A DNA stretch of 64,000 nucleotides from Betaproteobacteria bacterium (GCA_022340285.1 JAJDOG010000040.1:36711-100710), one strand, 5' to 3'. Counted from the first letter of the stretch, positions 19,102-28,491 are shown. The notes: generated by a model not told the origin, from the letters alone. Made by a program: numbers and translations.

Positions 19102-19785
19102 TCACCAGATGAGGTCGCCCTCGCGGATCAGCATCTTGCAGTTTTCGTTTTCTGTGAAAGGCGCGTGCGGCATGCCGCATGGCATGCGGAACCAGACTCC
19201 GGTCGTGTACGCGGCGTATTCGTCCTTGAGGCAGCCTTCGAGAACCAGCGTCTCCTCGCCGATCGAATGGTCGTGCGAAGGAAGCTGGCGGTTCGGGTGC
19301 ACGTTACCGATGCGGCTTGTCTCGATGCCGTCCTTGTTCGGGTAGAGATGCAGGACGTCCGCGCCTCGATGAGGAAAGGCCATCCACTGCGCCGTTTTGG
19401 CGTCGACCACGATCCTTTCGCCGGCGGCCGCGCGGATCGGAACGCGCCACTTCGCGTAGATGACGCAGCCCGTCTTGGACGCAGGCGCGTGGTGGAACCC
19501 GGGCGGATTGCGGATGAAGGTGTGCGGCCCGTAATCGCCGTGGCCATCGGAATACGTTCCCTCGACGACGAAGATGTCGAGCCGGTCGGCGAGCGTCTCC
19601 GCCGGCATGCTCGCGCCCGGCTCGAAATTGAGGAGGGAGGTTTCGCGCCCCTTCTTCGGGTCGTTCACGAATTCGAGCACCTTCCGCGATACGCCGGGGT
19701 ACTCGGTTTTCTCCCACGGAACCTCGTTCGTGTTGACGACCGCGCACTGGGTCGGGTCGGCGTTGACGGAGGCGGCGACACGCAT
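19102..19785 (-). CDS. Bicupin (ChrR-like cupin domain) protein
   Basis: A 227-residue protein with two beta-barrel cupin domains. The first carries DGHGDYGPHTFIRNPPG, the second HPNRQLPSHDHSIGEE with a metal-binding His set, and a late CGMPH. The sequence resembles the cupin part of ChrR anti-sigma factors, without their zinc-binding N-terminal domain. Enzymatic function (dioxygenase, isomerase or acid binding) is not decided. It is first in the leftward TRAP-amidohydrolase operon. Confidence 0.82.
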   Translation of the reverse strand: MRVAASVNADPTQCAVVNTNEVPWEKTEYPGVSRKVLEFVNDPKKGRETSLLNFEPGASMPAETLADRLDIFVVEGTYSDGHGDYGPHTFIRNPPGFHHAPASKTGCVIYAKWRVPIRAAAGERIVVDAKTAQWMAFPHRGADVLHLYPNKDGIETSRIGNVHPNRQLPSHDHSIGEETLVLEGCLKDEYAAYTTGVWFRMPCGMPHAPFTENENCKMLIREGDLIW

Positions 19786-19951
19786 GGGCTTCCCCCCTTG
19801 ACTTCGGTTTCCGATAACGTGGCAAAATAACGATAAAGCACCGCCGGGAGCCCGGTCAAGCGCTTCGTCGAATGATCCGCGACGGGGCCTGGCAACGATT
19901 CAGGTGGTGCGTCGCCTTTGGGCGCCGCGGCAACCAACAAGGCCCACTACG

Positions 19952-20206
19952 ATGTCCAACACCGAAGAGCCGTTGATCGCCCAGAAGGGCCCCTTCCGGA
20001 TCGAGTTGCTCGCCACCTACCGGTACGCATGGTGCGCCTGCGGAATGAGCAAGATGCAGCCCTTTTGCGATGGGTCGCATACCGGGTCCAAGGCGGGCAT
20101 CAAGCCCGTCATCTGGGTACAGGACAGGGATGCAACGGTGCTGCTATGCGGATGCAAACGGACCGGCAAGCAACCGTTCTGCGATTCCACGCACAAGACG
20201 CTCTGA
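19952..20206 (+). CDS. CDGSH iron-sulfur domain protein
   Basis: An 84-residue protein starting MSNTEEPLIAQ, with two CDGSH-type cluster motifs: CACGMSKMQPFCDGSH and CGCKRTGKQPFCDSTH. Each provides three Cys and one His for a labile [2Fe-2S] cluster. Bacterial tandem-CDGSH proteins of this size are soluble and of uncertain function, with suggested redox or iron sensing. It is divergent from the bicupin gene, and ends 81 bases before the GntR regulator on the same strand. Confidence 0.88.
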   Translation: MSNTEEPLIAQKGPFRIELLATYRYAWCACGMSKMQPFCDGSHTGSKAGIKPVIWVQDRDATVLLCGCKRTGKQPFCDSTHKTL

Positions 20207-20287
20207 CGCGCGCCGGTTGCTGCCTGGCTTGTCCGCGATCTGGCGCTGCTTGGCGGCTGGTCCATTTTCTCGAGAAACCGAATCACC

Positions 20288-21001
20288 ATGAGTCAACGCC
20301 ATCCTGATCAGGCTTTGTTGTTAGAGGCCAGGACCGGAAGCGAATCGCCACAGGGCGGCACCCTCGCCGGCGCGATCTGCGACCGGGTGCGCACCGACAT
20401 CCTTGCGGGTCGCCGCCAGCCCGGAGCGAGAATTCGTCTCGAGGATCTGAAAGCGGAGTTCGGCGTGAGCTGGAGCCCGATCCGCGAAGCCGTTTCGCGG
20501 CTCGTGGCCGAGGGGCTGATCACTACCGAGGAGAACCGCGGCTATCGCGTTGCACCGGTGTCCAGGGCCGATCTTGCCGAGGTGATCAGCTTGCGCATGC
20601 TGCTCGAGAGCATGGCGCTGCAGCGCTCGATCGAGCAGGGCGACGACGCGTGGGAGGCGGACGTCCTCGCCCACCAGCATCGCCTGGGAAAGCTCGAGAG
20701 CAGCCGGATGAATCCCGCGGAAGGCGAGCAGTGGGAGACCTGGCACCGCGCGTACCACGAAGCGCTCATTCGCGCGTGCGGCTCGCCGATCCTGCTCCAG
20801 TTTTGCGACCAGCTGCATGATCTGAACGACCGCTACCGGCGCCTGTTTCTTTCGGCGCACGACTTCGATCGCGACGTCCCCGCCGAGCATCGCAGCATCA
20901 CCGAAGCCACGCTCGCGCGTGACGCGGTCACCGCCTGCGACCTTCTGCGGGGGCATATAGAGAGAACCGGCCAGAACGTCCTGCACTCCATGCAGGTTTA
21001 G
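20288..21001 (+). CDS. GntR-family regulator with FCD domain
   Basis: A 237-residue regulator with an N-terminal winged helix (GARIRLEDLKAEFGVSWSPI and REAVSRLVAEGLI, about residues 43-75) and a C-terminal FCD helical domain whose metal-binding His/Asp positions include HRAYHEAL and EHRSITEA. FCD regulators respond to organic acids such as those imported by TRAP systems. The nearest candidate target is the bicupin-TRAP-amidohydrolase operon, but no clear operator was found. Confidence 0.9.
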   Translation: MSQRHPDQALLLEARTGSESPQGGTLAGAICDRVRTDILAGRRQPGARIRLEDLKAEFGVSWSPIREAVSRLVAEGLITTEENRGYRVAPVSRADLAEVISLRMLLESMALQRSIEQGDDAWEADVLAHQHRLGKLESSRMNPAEGEQWETWHRAYHEALIRACGSPILLQFCDQLHDLNDRYRRLFLSAHDFDRDVPAEHRSITEATLARDAVTACDLLRGHIERTGQNVLHSMQV

Positions 21002-21028
21002 TGGCGCAGGCCGGCACCATTTGGGGAA

Positions 21029-22177
21029 CTAGGCCAGCACGGGCGGGAGCTGGCGGGCGAGCGCCTGCTTTCTAGACGTTGCCGCGCCGACGAGCGCGAA
21101 CCCGGTGAGCACGCCGGCGCCATCGACGAAACGCGCTTCCACGCCCTCTTCGGCCGCTTCCGTCTCCCACGCACCATCTGATCCGGCCGGCGGGGCGACC
21201 ACGACCGGCAACGCAGGCGTTTTGACCACGACGGGCATCGCCGGGTAGGTCACCGCGGTCGGCATGCCGGCAAGCGTGCGCGCTAGCGCGCGTGTTGCAT
21301 GCATGATCGGGGCGACGAACGGAAGCACCTGACCGTTGACCTCGGCACAGTCGCCGAGTGCGTAGACATCGGGTGCACTCGCGGCGAGAAAACGGTCGGT
21401 CACGATGCCGCGATTGACGGTCAGGCTGGCACGGCGCGCGAGATCGGTCCGCGGCCGCAGGCCGATCGCCGCGAGTACGGCATCGGCCTCGAGGTCCATG
21501 CCGTCTGCGAGCGCAACGCGCAGCCCTTCGGTTGCGTGCGACACCGTTGTCGCGGTCGTTCCGAGATGCCAGCGCACGCCGACGCGGGCCAGCGCAGCCT
21601 CTACGCGCTCGGCGGCGGGTCCGGGCAGGAGCCTGCCGAGCGGCTGGGGCGCCGGATCGACGACGTCCACAGTGTAGCCGGCCGTCGCGAGATCGTTGGC
21701 GAACTCGCAGCCAATGAGGCCGGCACCCAAGAGCACGACACGCCTGCGCCCCTCGATCTTCGCGCGAAATCGCGCGTAGGACTCGAGGTCGTTTACGCGC
21801 TGAACTTCGTCGGCCGCGTCGCCCGCAAGCGGCACCGAAATCGGATCCGCGCCGAGCGCCAGCACGAGCTTCGAGTAAGTAAGCGTCTCCCCATCGAGCT
21901 CGATCGCCCGTCGCACTGTATCGATTGCACGGACTTCAGTGTTCGCGCGAACTTCTGCGCGGAGCTGCGCAGCCATGTCCGCGGCGCTCGCTCCGCCGAG
22001 CTGAGTCACCGTCTTTCCCGACGCGAAAGCGTTCGAGAGCATCGGCTTGGAATAAGCCCGCGCCTCGTCGCGGCTGACGACCACGAGCGCTCGCTCGGCG
22101 TCGAGCTTGCGGAGCTCGCGCGCGACACCATAGCCCGCGAGCCCGCTGCCGAGAACGATGATCGGCGCCTTTCCCAT
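21029..22177 (-). CDS. Rubredoxin-NAD(+) reductase-like FAD oxidoreductase
   Basis: A 382-residue pyridine-nucleotide disulfide-type flavoprotein without the redox disulfide. FAD site VLGSGLAGYGVARELR at the N-terminus, a second dinucleotide site VVLLGAGLIGCEFANDL and the late VYALGDCAEV match rubredoxin reductases/NorW. It would move electrons from NAD(P)H to rubredoxin. Its ATG shares one base with the Dps stop (TAATG), so the two are translationally coupled; a long upstream reading frame through dps is a shadow. The rubredoxin and rubrerythrin genes are next in the same operon. Confidence 0.88.
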   Translation of the reverse strand: MGKAPIIVLGSGLAGYGVARELRKLDAERALVVVSRDEARAYSKPMLSNAFASGKTVTQLGGASAADMAAQLRAEVRANTEVRAIDTVRRAIELDGETLTYSKLVLALGADPISVPLAGDAADEVQRVNDLESYARFRAKIEGRRRVVLLGAGLIGCEFANDLATAGYTVDVVDPAPQPLGRLLPGPAAERVEAALARVGVRWHLGTTATTVSHATEGLRVALADGMDLEADAVLAAIGLRPRTDLARRASLTVNRGIVTDRFLAASAPDVYALGDCAEVNGQVLPFVAPIMHATRALARTLAGMPTAVTYPAMPVVVKTPALPVVVAPPAGSDGAWETEAAEEGVEARFVDGAGVLTGFALVGAATSRKQALARQLPPVLA

Positions 22178-22647
22178 TACTGCTCCAGCAGGCTCCGCAA
22201 CATCCACGCGTTCTTCTCGTGGACCTGCAGGCGCTGGGTGAGAAGGTCCGCAGTCGGCTGGTCGCCGGCCTTCTCGACCGTCGGGAACACCGAGCGAGCG
22301 GTGCGCGCCACGGCCTCCTGCGCTTCGACGAGCTGCCGGATCATGTCCCGCGCCGCTGGCACGCCCTCCTCGTCCGGAATGGACGAGAGCTTCGCGAACT
22401 GCTTGGACGAGCCAGGCGCCGGATGGCCCAGGGCCCGGATGCGCTCTGCGATGAGATCCAGCGCGTTCCACTGCTCCGTGTACTCTTCCATGAAGAGCGT
22501 GTGCAACGTCTGGAACATGGGCCCCGTCACATTCCAGTGAAAGTTGTGGGTCTTGAGGTAGAGCGCATAGGAGTCGGCGAGCAGCCGCGACAGGCCGTCC
22601 GCGATCGCTTTGCGGTCTTTCGTGTCGATGCCGATATCGATCTTCAT
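22177..22647 (-). CDS. dps: Dps-family ferritin-like DNA/iron protein
   Basis: A 156-residue ferritin-like protein. [10 protein letters not shown] and [13 protein letters not shown] carry the inter-subunit ferroxidase His/Asp/Glu ligands of Dps. Dodecamers oxidise Fe(II) with hydrogen peroxide and protect DNA. The gene has AAGGAGGC before the ATG and lies between rubredoxin and rubredoxin reductase, all likely responding to peroxide through OxyR encoded divergently upstream. Confidence 0.92.
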   Translation of the reverse strand: MKIDIGIDTKDRKAIADGLSRLLADSYALYLKTHNFHWNVTGPMFQTLHTLFMEEYTEQWNALDLIAERIRALGHPAPGSSKQFAKLSSIPDEEGVPAARDMIRQLVEAQEAVARTARSVFPTVEKAGDQPTADLLTQRLQVHEKNAWMLRSLLEQ

Positions 22648-22680
22648 TCCCGAGCCTCCTTTCGCTTCAAGCGGCGGCCG

Positions 22681-22854
22681 TCAGGCCGCCACCACTTCGA
22701 CCATCTCGAAATCCGCCTTCGCGACGCCGCAGTCCGGACAGCCCCAGTCGGCCGGGATGTCCTCCCAGCGCGTTCCTGCCGCGATGCCTTCTTCGGGAAG
22801 TCCCTTGGCCTCGTCGTAGACGAAGCCGCACACCACGCATTGCCATGTCTTCAT
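22681..22854 (-). CDS. Rubredoxin
   Basis: A 57-residue rubredoxin that is too short to stand out among longer frames. Cysteines occur as CVVCG near the N-terminus and CPDCG near the C-terminus, ligating one Fe, with the usual DIPADWGCP between. AAAGGAG precedes the ATG by seven bases. Expected electron carrier between the reductase at 21029-22177 and the rubrerythrin at 22881-23351. Confidence 0.94.
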   Translation of the reverse strand: MKTWQCVVCGFVYDEAKGLPEEGIAAGTRWEDIPADWGCPDCGVAKADFEMVEVVAA

Positions 22855-22880
22855 TTCGATCTCCTTTCGTTCGTGATCCG

Positions 22881-23351
22881 TCATGCGCTGGCTTTGGCGA
22901 GCGCTGCGCGGTACTGGTTGGCGTGCCGCTCTTCCACCTTGGCGAGCGCCGCGAAGCGCCGTGCGGCCTTCTCGAGCGTGCGCCGGAAGCTCTCGGCGTG
23001 TTCCTTGGACTCGGCGATCTGCTCGTCGAATTCCTTGACCGCCGCGGCGTTGCCTTCCTCGACCGCGAGATGGCGGAACTTCGGATACATCTCGGTGTAC
23101 TCGTAGGTCTCGCCTTCGATCGCGATCTCGAGCGCCTTCGCGGGAGTGAGCTGCGCTTTCGGGTAGAGCAGATCGAGGTGGCCGAACGCGTGTTGCACTT
23201 CCTGGTCGGCGGTCTCTTCGAAGATGCGTGCCGTCTCGATGTCGCCGGCCTCGCGCGCGAGCTTGGCGAAGTAACGGTACTTGATGTGCGCCATGCTCTC
23301 GCCCGCGAAAGCGGCCTCGAGGTTCTGGACGGTGACTGATTCGGGTTTCAT
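22881..23351 (-). CDS. Rubrerythrin (ferritin-like domain only)
   Basis: A 156-residue di-iron protein. Helix motifs [41 protein letters not shown] and [12 protein letters not shown] contain the diiron Glu/His ligands of rubrerythrin. Classical rubrerythrin carries a C-terminal rubredoxin domain; here it is absent and a separate rubredoxin gene follows 26 bases later, so the electron donor is encoded in trans. It reduces hydrogen peroxide to water. First gene of the defence operon, divergent from oxyR. Confidence 0.92.
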   Translation of the reverse strand: MKPESVTVQNLEAAFAGESMAHIKYRYFAKLAREAGDIETARIFEETADQEVQHAFGHLDLLYPKAQLTPAKALEIAIEGETYEYTEMYPKFRHLAVEEGNAAAVKEFDEQIAESKEHAESFRRTLEKAARRFAALAKVEERHANQYRAALAKASA

Positions 23352-23432
23352 TGCTGCCTCCTGTGCTGGTTTTCAGAATCGACGGGTGCATTGTGCCGCC
23401 CCGTCGATATCGATTCCAACGAATAATATTGA

Positions 23433-23460
23433 GTGTTATGATCGAGTTTATCGATAACAC
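23433..23460. promoter_or_regulatory. Inverted repeat between rubrerythrin and oxyR, candidate OxyR site
   Basis: GTGTTAT (23433-23439) and ATAACAC (23454-23460) form a perfect 7-bp inverted repeat separated by 14 bases, in the 146-base divergent promoter region. ATCGAT also occurs twice at 23409 and 23450, 41 bases apart, close to the footprint length of an OxyR tetramer. Assignment to OxyR is by position. Confidence 0.5.
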
Positions 23461-23497
23461 ATCCGGATTGCCGTCCGCTTTCCCGCCGGCTTTCTCC

Positions 23498-24463
23498 ATG
23501 CGCGCCTTGCCCTCCCTTCGCCAGCTGCGCTATCTCGTCGCCATCGCTGAGCACCTCAACTTCACGCGCGCGGCGGAAGCCTGCTTCGTGACCCAGTCGA
23601 CGCTCAGCGCCGGGCTCAAGGAGCTCGAGACCATCCTCGGCGCCCAGGTCGTTGAGCGCGACCGGCGCTCGGTCGTGGTGACGCCGTTGGGGCGGGAAAT
23701 TGCGGATCGCGCCAGATCGCTGATCGCCGAGGCGGAGGATCTCGTCGATCTCGCCGCGGGCTCCGCCGAACCCATGAGTGGAACGTTGCGGCTTGGGGTC
23801 ATTCCGACGATCGCGCCTTTCCTGCTGCCGAAAGCGCTCCCCGGGCTCCGCGACTGCTATCCGGCGCTCAAGCTCGTGCTGCGCGAAGACCTGACGGGAA
23901 ATCTGCTGGCACGACTACGCGACGGCGAGCTCGACCTCGCGCTCATCGCGCTTCCCTACGACACGGGCGAGCTGCGTGTGCAGCCGCTCTTCGACGACGA
24001 ATTCTGGCTCGCGGGGCCCGAGGGCGACCCGGCGCTCAAGGCCAAGCGCCCCCCCTTTGCTGGGCCGATCGCCGAGCGACTGCTGCTCCTCGAGGAAGGG
24101 CATTGCCTGCGGGATCACACGCTCGCCGCCTGCGAGCCCGGGAGGACACCGAGCGCGTCGGGGTTGGAGGCCACCAGCTTGCTAACCTTGATGCAGATGG
24201 TCGAATCCGGCCTCGGCCTCGCCCTCGTGCCCGAGCTCGCGTTGCGGAGCGGTGCACTGAACAACACGGGGCTTGTCGCCCGCCCACTCGCGCCGCCGGC
24301 GCCCCGGCGGACGATTGCGCTCGTGGCGCGCCACACGACCGCGCGGGCCGCGGAGCTCGGAGCTCTTGCGGAGTTTCTCGTCGATCTGCGCAAGCGCGAA
24401 GGCCGTGCGGTGCTGACCTCGCGCGGCCGACTTACCCGAAAGCCGGGAGCCCCGAAGACGTAG
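23498..24463 (+). CDS. oxyR: Hydrogen-peroxide-sensing LysR-type regulator OxyR
   Basis: A 321-residue LysR regulator. The chosen ATG gives [20 protein letters not shown], the normal OxyR start. The helix-turn-helix is [20 protein letters not shown]. In the regulatory domain Cys203 in EGHCLRDHT and Cys212 are nine residues apart, matching the Cys199/Cys208 peroxide-sensing pair of E. coli OxyR. It should sense peroxide by disulfide formation and activate the divergent rubrerythrin-rubredoxin-dps-reductase operon. The C-terminal tail is slightly longer than usual. Confidence 0.93.
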   Translation: MRALPSLRQLRYLVAIAEHLNFTRAAEACFVTQSTLSAGLKELETILGAQVVERDRRSVVVTPLGREIADRARSLIAEAEDLVDLAAGSAEPMSGTLRLGVIPTIAPFLLPKALPGLRDCYPALKLVLREDLTGNLLARLRDGELDLALIALPYDTGELRVQPLFDDEFWLAGPEGDPALKAKRPPFAGPIAERLLLLEEGHCLRDHTLAACEPGRTPSASGLEATSLLTLMQMVESGLGLALVPELALRSGALNNTGLVARPLAPPAPRRTIALVARHTTARAAELGALAEFLVDLRKREGRAVLTSRGRLTRKPGAPKT

Positions 24464-24496
24464 GGGCCGCTGCGATGCGTTGGCCGCGCCGGCGCG

Positions 24497-25210
24497 TCAC
24501 GCTTGCGATTTCATCTGGGCGAGCGCCCGTGCCCGCCACATGGGCCAGGCGCGGTTATAGTTCTGCACCGGCACGGAGGCGTGCACCTCCTTCGCGTCGA
24601 GGTAAGTGATCTTCCCCCCGGGGCCGGCGATGGCCATGGCTTGCGCCTGCATACGGGCGCTCAGCTCCATGTAGATGCTGCGCCCTACTGCGCGGGGTAG
24701 ATTCTCGCCCACGACCACGGAACCGTGGCCGCGCATCAGCGCGGCGGGCTTTTCTCCCAGCGTTCGCGCCAGCGCCTGTCCGAGATAGGGTGTCTTGACC
24801 AGGAGGTCAGTGCCTTCCTGGGCGTCGCGGATCTCGAAGATGGGCACACCGTCACCCACGAACGCGGCCATGTGAAAGATCGGGCGCAGGGGCACCGTCG
24901 TGACGCTGAACGGGACGACCGTCGGCGAATGGGTATGGACCACGGCCATTACCTCGGGCCGGGCCTTGTAGATCTCCCCGTGGATGAAGCGCTCCCGGAC
25001 GGACTCGCGCCCGCGCGCTTCGCGCGGATTGCTGTCGAGGTCGTACTCCATGATGTCTTCCACGGTGACGAGCTCCGGCGCAAGCGAGCGCGCGAGCAGG
25101 TAACAGGCGGGGTCACGATCCGAGCGCACGCTGACGTGGCCGTATGCATCGATCACGCCGTGCTCCGCAAGGATGCGGTAGGCCGCGGCCAGATCTTCGA
25201 TGAGATTCAT
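24497..25210 (-). CDS. Class II aldolase/adducin-family protein
   Basis: A 237-residue protein starting MNLIEDLAAAYRIL. The zinc-binding His motif VVHTHSPTV and the later MRGHGSVVVG match class II aldolases (fuculose-phosphate aldolase/ribulose-phosphate epimerase fold). Members cleave or decarboxylate hydroxy-keto acids; some in aromatic catabolism act on hydroxy-dienoates or phthalate-like intermediates. It is divergent from the dihydroxyphthalate-decarboxylase-like gene, 143 bases away, and could share a promoter region with it. Confidence 0.85.
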   Translation of the reverse strand: MNLIEDLAAAYRILAEHGVIDAYGHVSVRSDRDPACYLLARSLAPELVTVEDIMEYDLDSNPREARGRESVRERFIHGEIYKARPEVMAVVHTHSPTVVPFSVTTVPLRPIFHMAAFVGDGVPIFEIRDAQEGTDLLVKTPYLGQALARTLGEKPAALMRGHGSVVVGENLPRAVGRSIYMELSARMQAQAMAIAGPGGKITYLDAKEVHASVPVQNYNRAWPMWRARALAQMKSQA

Positions 25211-25353
25211 CGGGAGCGTCTCCTCCGTCGGGATATCGGTCGCGCACATTGTGCAGAGATTCGGCCGGCGCGGCGAGCACGGATACGGCGCCCGGGCCGG
25301 CTAGAATGGATGACCGCCGGCGTCGTTCCGGCGGCTATGGCCAAGGGGAGACG

Positions 25354-26334
25354 ATGGCCGATCTGAAGCTCACTTTCGCGTGCGGCGGCTACGACCGGAT
25401 CGAGGCGCTGCGCAACGGCGCCGTCAAGCCGGAGGGAATCGACCTGGATTTCCTGGAGATCCAGGCGCCGCGCGAGATCTTCGACCGCATGGTCGGCAAG
25501 CGGGAATTTGACGTGTCCGAGCTGTCGAGCTCGGAGTTCATCGCCATGACGGCGGCGGGCGACTGTCCGTTCGTCGGATTGCCCGTGTTCCCCTCGAAGT
25601 GCTTTCGCCACGGCTTCATCTGCATCAATCGGAACTCGGGCATCCGCGCGCCGAAGGACCTGGAGGGGAAGCGGGTGGGCACGCCGCTCTATACCCAGAC
25701 CGCGGCGATTTGGATCCGCGGTCATCTGCAACACGATTTCGGCGTGGATCTGAGCACGATCCACTGGGTGCAAGGCGCGGTGGAGAAGGGGGGCAGTCAC
25801 GGCGAACCGCACGCCCGGCCGCTACTGCGCCCGGTCGAGATCGAAATCAACCGCAGCGGCAAATCCTTGAGCGACATGCTGGCCGATGGCGATATCGACG
25901 CGGTGCTCGGCTCGCGCCTGCCCGAGTCGCTCCGGACCCATCCCGACGTGGTGCGACTCCTCCCCGACTACCGCACGGTGGAACGAGATTTCTACCTGCG
26001 CACCAGGATCCATCCGATCATGCACCTCGTCGTGATTCGCCGCGACGTGTACGAACGCGACCCCTGGGTTGCCCGGAGCCTGTACAACGCGTTCGACGCC
26101 GCGAAGAATTGGGCGCTCCACGCAATGCGCTTTTCGGGCGCGCAGCGCTACATGCTGCCCTGGCTATTCGCCGACATCGACGAGATCGACGAGGTGTTCG
26201 GCGGCGATCCCTGGCCTTACGGGATCGAGCCCAACCGCCCGACTCTGGAGGCGCTCGTCCAGTACATGGCCGAGCAGCACCTTATTGCGCAGCCGCTTCC
26301 GGTGGACGAGCTGTTCGTCCCCGTCTCGTATTAG
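25354..26334 (+). CDS. 4,5-dihydroxyphthalate decarboxylase-like / periplasmic-binding-fold protein
   Basis: A 326-residue protein beginning MADLKLTFACGGYDRIEALR, with AAGGGGAG just upstream. It has the fold of SBP-like proteins and closest resemblance to Pht5-type 4,5-dihydroxyphthalate decarboxylases, including the SELSSSEFIAM, RNSGIRAPKDLEGKRVG and RTRIHPIMHLVVIRR segments. No signal peptide is present, which fits a cytoplasmic enzyme rather than a transporter binding protein. Followed by a UbiD decarboxylase 132 bases later on the same strand. Confidence 0.8.
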   Translation: MADLKLTFACGGYDRIEALRNGAVKPEGIDLDFLEIQAPREIFDRMVGKREFDVSELSSSEFIAMTAAGDCPFVGLPVFPSKCFRHGFICINRNSGIRAPKDLEGKRVGTPLYTQTAAIWIRGHLQHDFGVDLSTIHWVQGAVEKGGSHGEPHARPLLRPVEIEINRSGKSLSDMLADGDIDAVLGSRLPESLRTHPDVVRLLPDYRTVERDFYLRTRIHPIMHLVVIRRDVYERDPWVARSLYNAFDAAKNWALHAMRFSGAQRYMLPWLFADIDEIDEVFGGDPWPYGIEPNRPTLEALVQYMAEQHLIAQPLPVDELFVPVSY

Positions 26335-26466
26335 GCGAACCGAGGCAGCGGTTTCGCCCGAGGTGCCTCACGCGTAGTATAAGGCGACCCAGAATGCTCA
26401 CCCGACCAGGCAACCGCCGGACGAGCATCGCAGACGACCCGTGACCGTCAGAAAAGGAAGCGCGCA

Positions 26467-27975
26467 ATGAACGAACCGATGGTGAGAGCGGTGAGAGGCA
26501 AGGACGACGCGGCGGCGACGCGCGAGGGACGGGGTTTGCGGATCCCGTACGAGGATCTCCGGGACTGGATCGCGCAGGCCGAGAAGCTCGGCGAGGTCCG
26601 GGTCGTCAAGGGCGCCTCCTGGCAGGAGGAGATCGGGATGGCGGCCGAGCTCGTGATGCACGACGAGAACGCGCCGTGCGTGATCTTCGACGACGTGCCG
26701 GGCTGCCGGAGTGGGCAGCGGGTGCTGGTGAACTTCTTCGGCGGCAAGCGGCGGAACATGACCCTGGGCTTCCCGCTCGAATACAGCAAGCTCGAGCTCT
26801 CGGAGGCCTTCCTCGAGAACTACATGCGCGAGCTGAAGTCGGTCCCGCATCAGTTTGTCGAGACCGGTCCGATCTTCGAGAACGTGATCACCGGCGCGGA
26901 CATCGACATCACGAAGTTCCCGGTGCCGACCTGGCACGAGGGCGACGGCGGGCGCTACATCGGGACGGGTAGCTACAACGTCACGATCGACCCGGAGGAG
27001 AAGTGGATCAACGTGGGCACCTACCGCGTCATGATCCACGACAAGAATTCGCTCGGCTTTTATATGTCTCCGGGCAAGCACGGCCGGATCCACCGCGACA
27101 AATACCAGGCGCGCAACGAGCCGATGCCGGTGGCGGTCGTGGTCGGCGGCGATCCGCTGCAATTTCTCGTTGCCTGCAGCGAAATGCCTTACGGCGTCTG
27201 CGAGTTCGACATCGCGGGCGGGCTGCGGGGCAAGCCGGTGCAATGCGTGCGCGGCAAGGTGACGGGCCTGCCGATTCCCGCCAATGCGGAAATGGTGATC
27301 GAAGGTTTCGTGCAACCCGGCAAGCGCAGGGCGGAGGGACCCTTCGGAGAGTGGACCGGCTACTACGGCAGCGACATCCGCGAGGAGCCGGTGCTGGACA
27401 TCAAGGCCATCTGTCATCGCAACGACCCGATCCTGCTTGGTTGCCCGCCCCTGCGGCCGCCGGAGGAGATGGCCCGCTACCGCGCGGTCACCCGTTCGGC
27501 CCTGATCCGCAAGTACGTGCAGCAGGCCGGCGTTCCGGACGTGAGCGCAGTCTGGGCGCACGAAGTGGGTGGCTCGCGTCTGCTCCTCGGGGTATCCATC
27601 AAGCAGCGCTACGGCGGGCACTCCAAGCAAGCCGGGCACGTGGCCGCCATGTGTCACGCGGGCGCCTACGCTGGCAAGTACGTGATCGTGGTGGACGACG
27701 ACATCGACGTGAGCAACCTGGAGGAGCTGATGTGGGCGATGCTTACCCGCTCCGATCCCGCGACGTGCATCGACATCATCACCAACACGTGGAGCACGCC
27801 GCTCGATCCGCGCATTCCTCCGGACCAGAAGGACAAGGGCAACAACACCAACTCGCGGGCGATCATCGACGCTTGCCGGCCATTCCACTGGCGCGACAAG
27901 TTTCCCAAGGTGAACATGCCCAGCCCGGAGGTCGCGCGCAAGGCACTGGAGAAGTTCGGCTACCTGCTGAAATAG
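26467..27975 (+). CDS. UbiD-family prenylated-FMN-dependent decarboxylase (first copy)
   Basis: A 502-residue UbiD-fold (de)carboxylase that uses prenylated FMN and Mn/K ions. The active-site segment EGPFGEWTGYYG carries the first Glu of the Glu-Arg-Glu set; the N-terminal DGGRYIGTG and GSYNVTIDPE regions fit the cofactor site. UbiD enzymes act on aromatic or alpha,beta-unsaturated acids. No UbiX-like prenyltransferase is in the window, so the cofactor must come from elsewhere in the genome. It ends 24 bases before the convergent TctB gene. Confidence 0.93.
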   Translation: MNEPMVRAVRGKDDAAATREGRGLRIPYEDLRDWIAQAEKLGEVRVVKGASWQEEIGMAAELVMHDENAPCVIFDDVPGCRSGQRVLVNFFGGKRRNMTLGFPLEYSKLELSEAFLENYMRELKSVPHQFVETGPIFENVITGADIDITKFPVPTWHEGDGGRYIGTGSYNVTIDPEEKWINVGTYRVMIHDKNSLGFYMSPGKHGRIHRDKYQARNEPMPVAVVVGGDPLQFLVACSEMPYGVCEFDIAGGLRGKPVQCVRGKVTGLPIPANAEMVIEGFVQPGKRRAEGPFGEWTGYYGSDIREEPVLDIKAICHRNDPILLGCPPLRPPEEMARYRAVTRSALIRKYVQQAGVPDVSAVWAHEVGGSRLLLGVSIKQRYGGHSKQAGHVAAMCHAGAYAGKYVIVVDDDIDVSNLEELMWAMLTRSDPATCIDIITNTWSTPLDPRIPPDQKDKGNNTNSRAIIDACRPFHWRDKFPKVNMPSPEVARKALEKFGYLLK

Positions 27976-27999
27976 ACCGCGCGCGGGCGCGCGGCCGGC

Positions 28000-28491
28000 T
28001 CAGCCGGAAAACAAGAGTCCCTGGTAAACCTCGTAGCCCAGCGCCAGCTTGAAGAGGACGAAGGTAAGCGCGGTCGTGAAGGTCGCCGCGGCGAGCCCTT
28101 GGCGGACGGATTTCCTGCCTTGCAAGACGACGAACAAGAAGACATAGACCGGGATAACCGGCAGGAAACCGAATACCGCGACAAGGCTTATAAACGCCGT
28201 CGGCCAAAGGATCGACACCACCGATCGAGCGATAGGCTTGCCAGTCCCCTTTACCGCTCCGCGATCGACTCGGGTTCCCGCGAAGAGCGCGCGGACCAGG
28301 TTGCCGGCTCGGGTGCGGGAGGATGCAACGACGTCGAGCGCGCACAGGACGGACATGATCCAGCCCACGAGGACGGGCATCTGTTGCGCCCGTTCGCCAT
28401 AGGTATAGGCCCAGCCCAGGAAGCCGATGCTGAACGCCAGCATCGCCATCGGGGGCAACAGGTTCAGAGCCTTCGATCGGGTCGCGCTCAT
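28000..28491 (-). CDS. Tripartite tricarboxylate transporter small subunit (TctB-like)
   Basis: A 163-residue membrane protein with four hydrophobic segments, the DUF1468/TctB type that partners with TctA. Its start overlaps the stop of the TctA gene by four bases (ATGA). Convergent with ubiD. Its pore subunit and periplasmic receptor are encoded next. Confidence 0.85.
   Translation of the reverse strand: MSATRSKALNLLPPMAMLAFSIGFLGWAYTYGERAQQMPVLVGWIMSVLCALDVVASSRTRAGNLVRALFAGTRVDRGAVKGTGKPIARSVVSILWPTAFISLVAVFGFLPVIPVYVFLFVVLQGRKSVRQGLAAATFTTALTFVLFKLALGYEVYQGLLFSG

Noticed and set aside
19814..19832. ATAACG direct repeat 13 bases apart between bicupin and CDGSH genes
   Set aside because: Only 6 bp and not an inverted repeat; too weak to call a GntR operator.
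22681..23499. 272-residue frame joining rubredoxin to upstream sequence
   Set aside because: Its N-terminal part is an antisense-like/frame-shifted reading through rubrerythrin; only the last 57 residues are rubredoxin with their own ribosome site.
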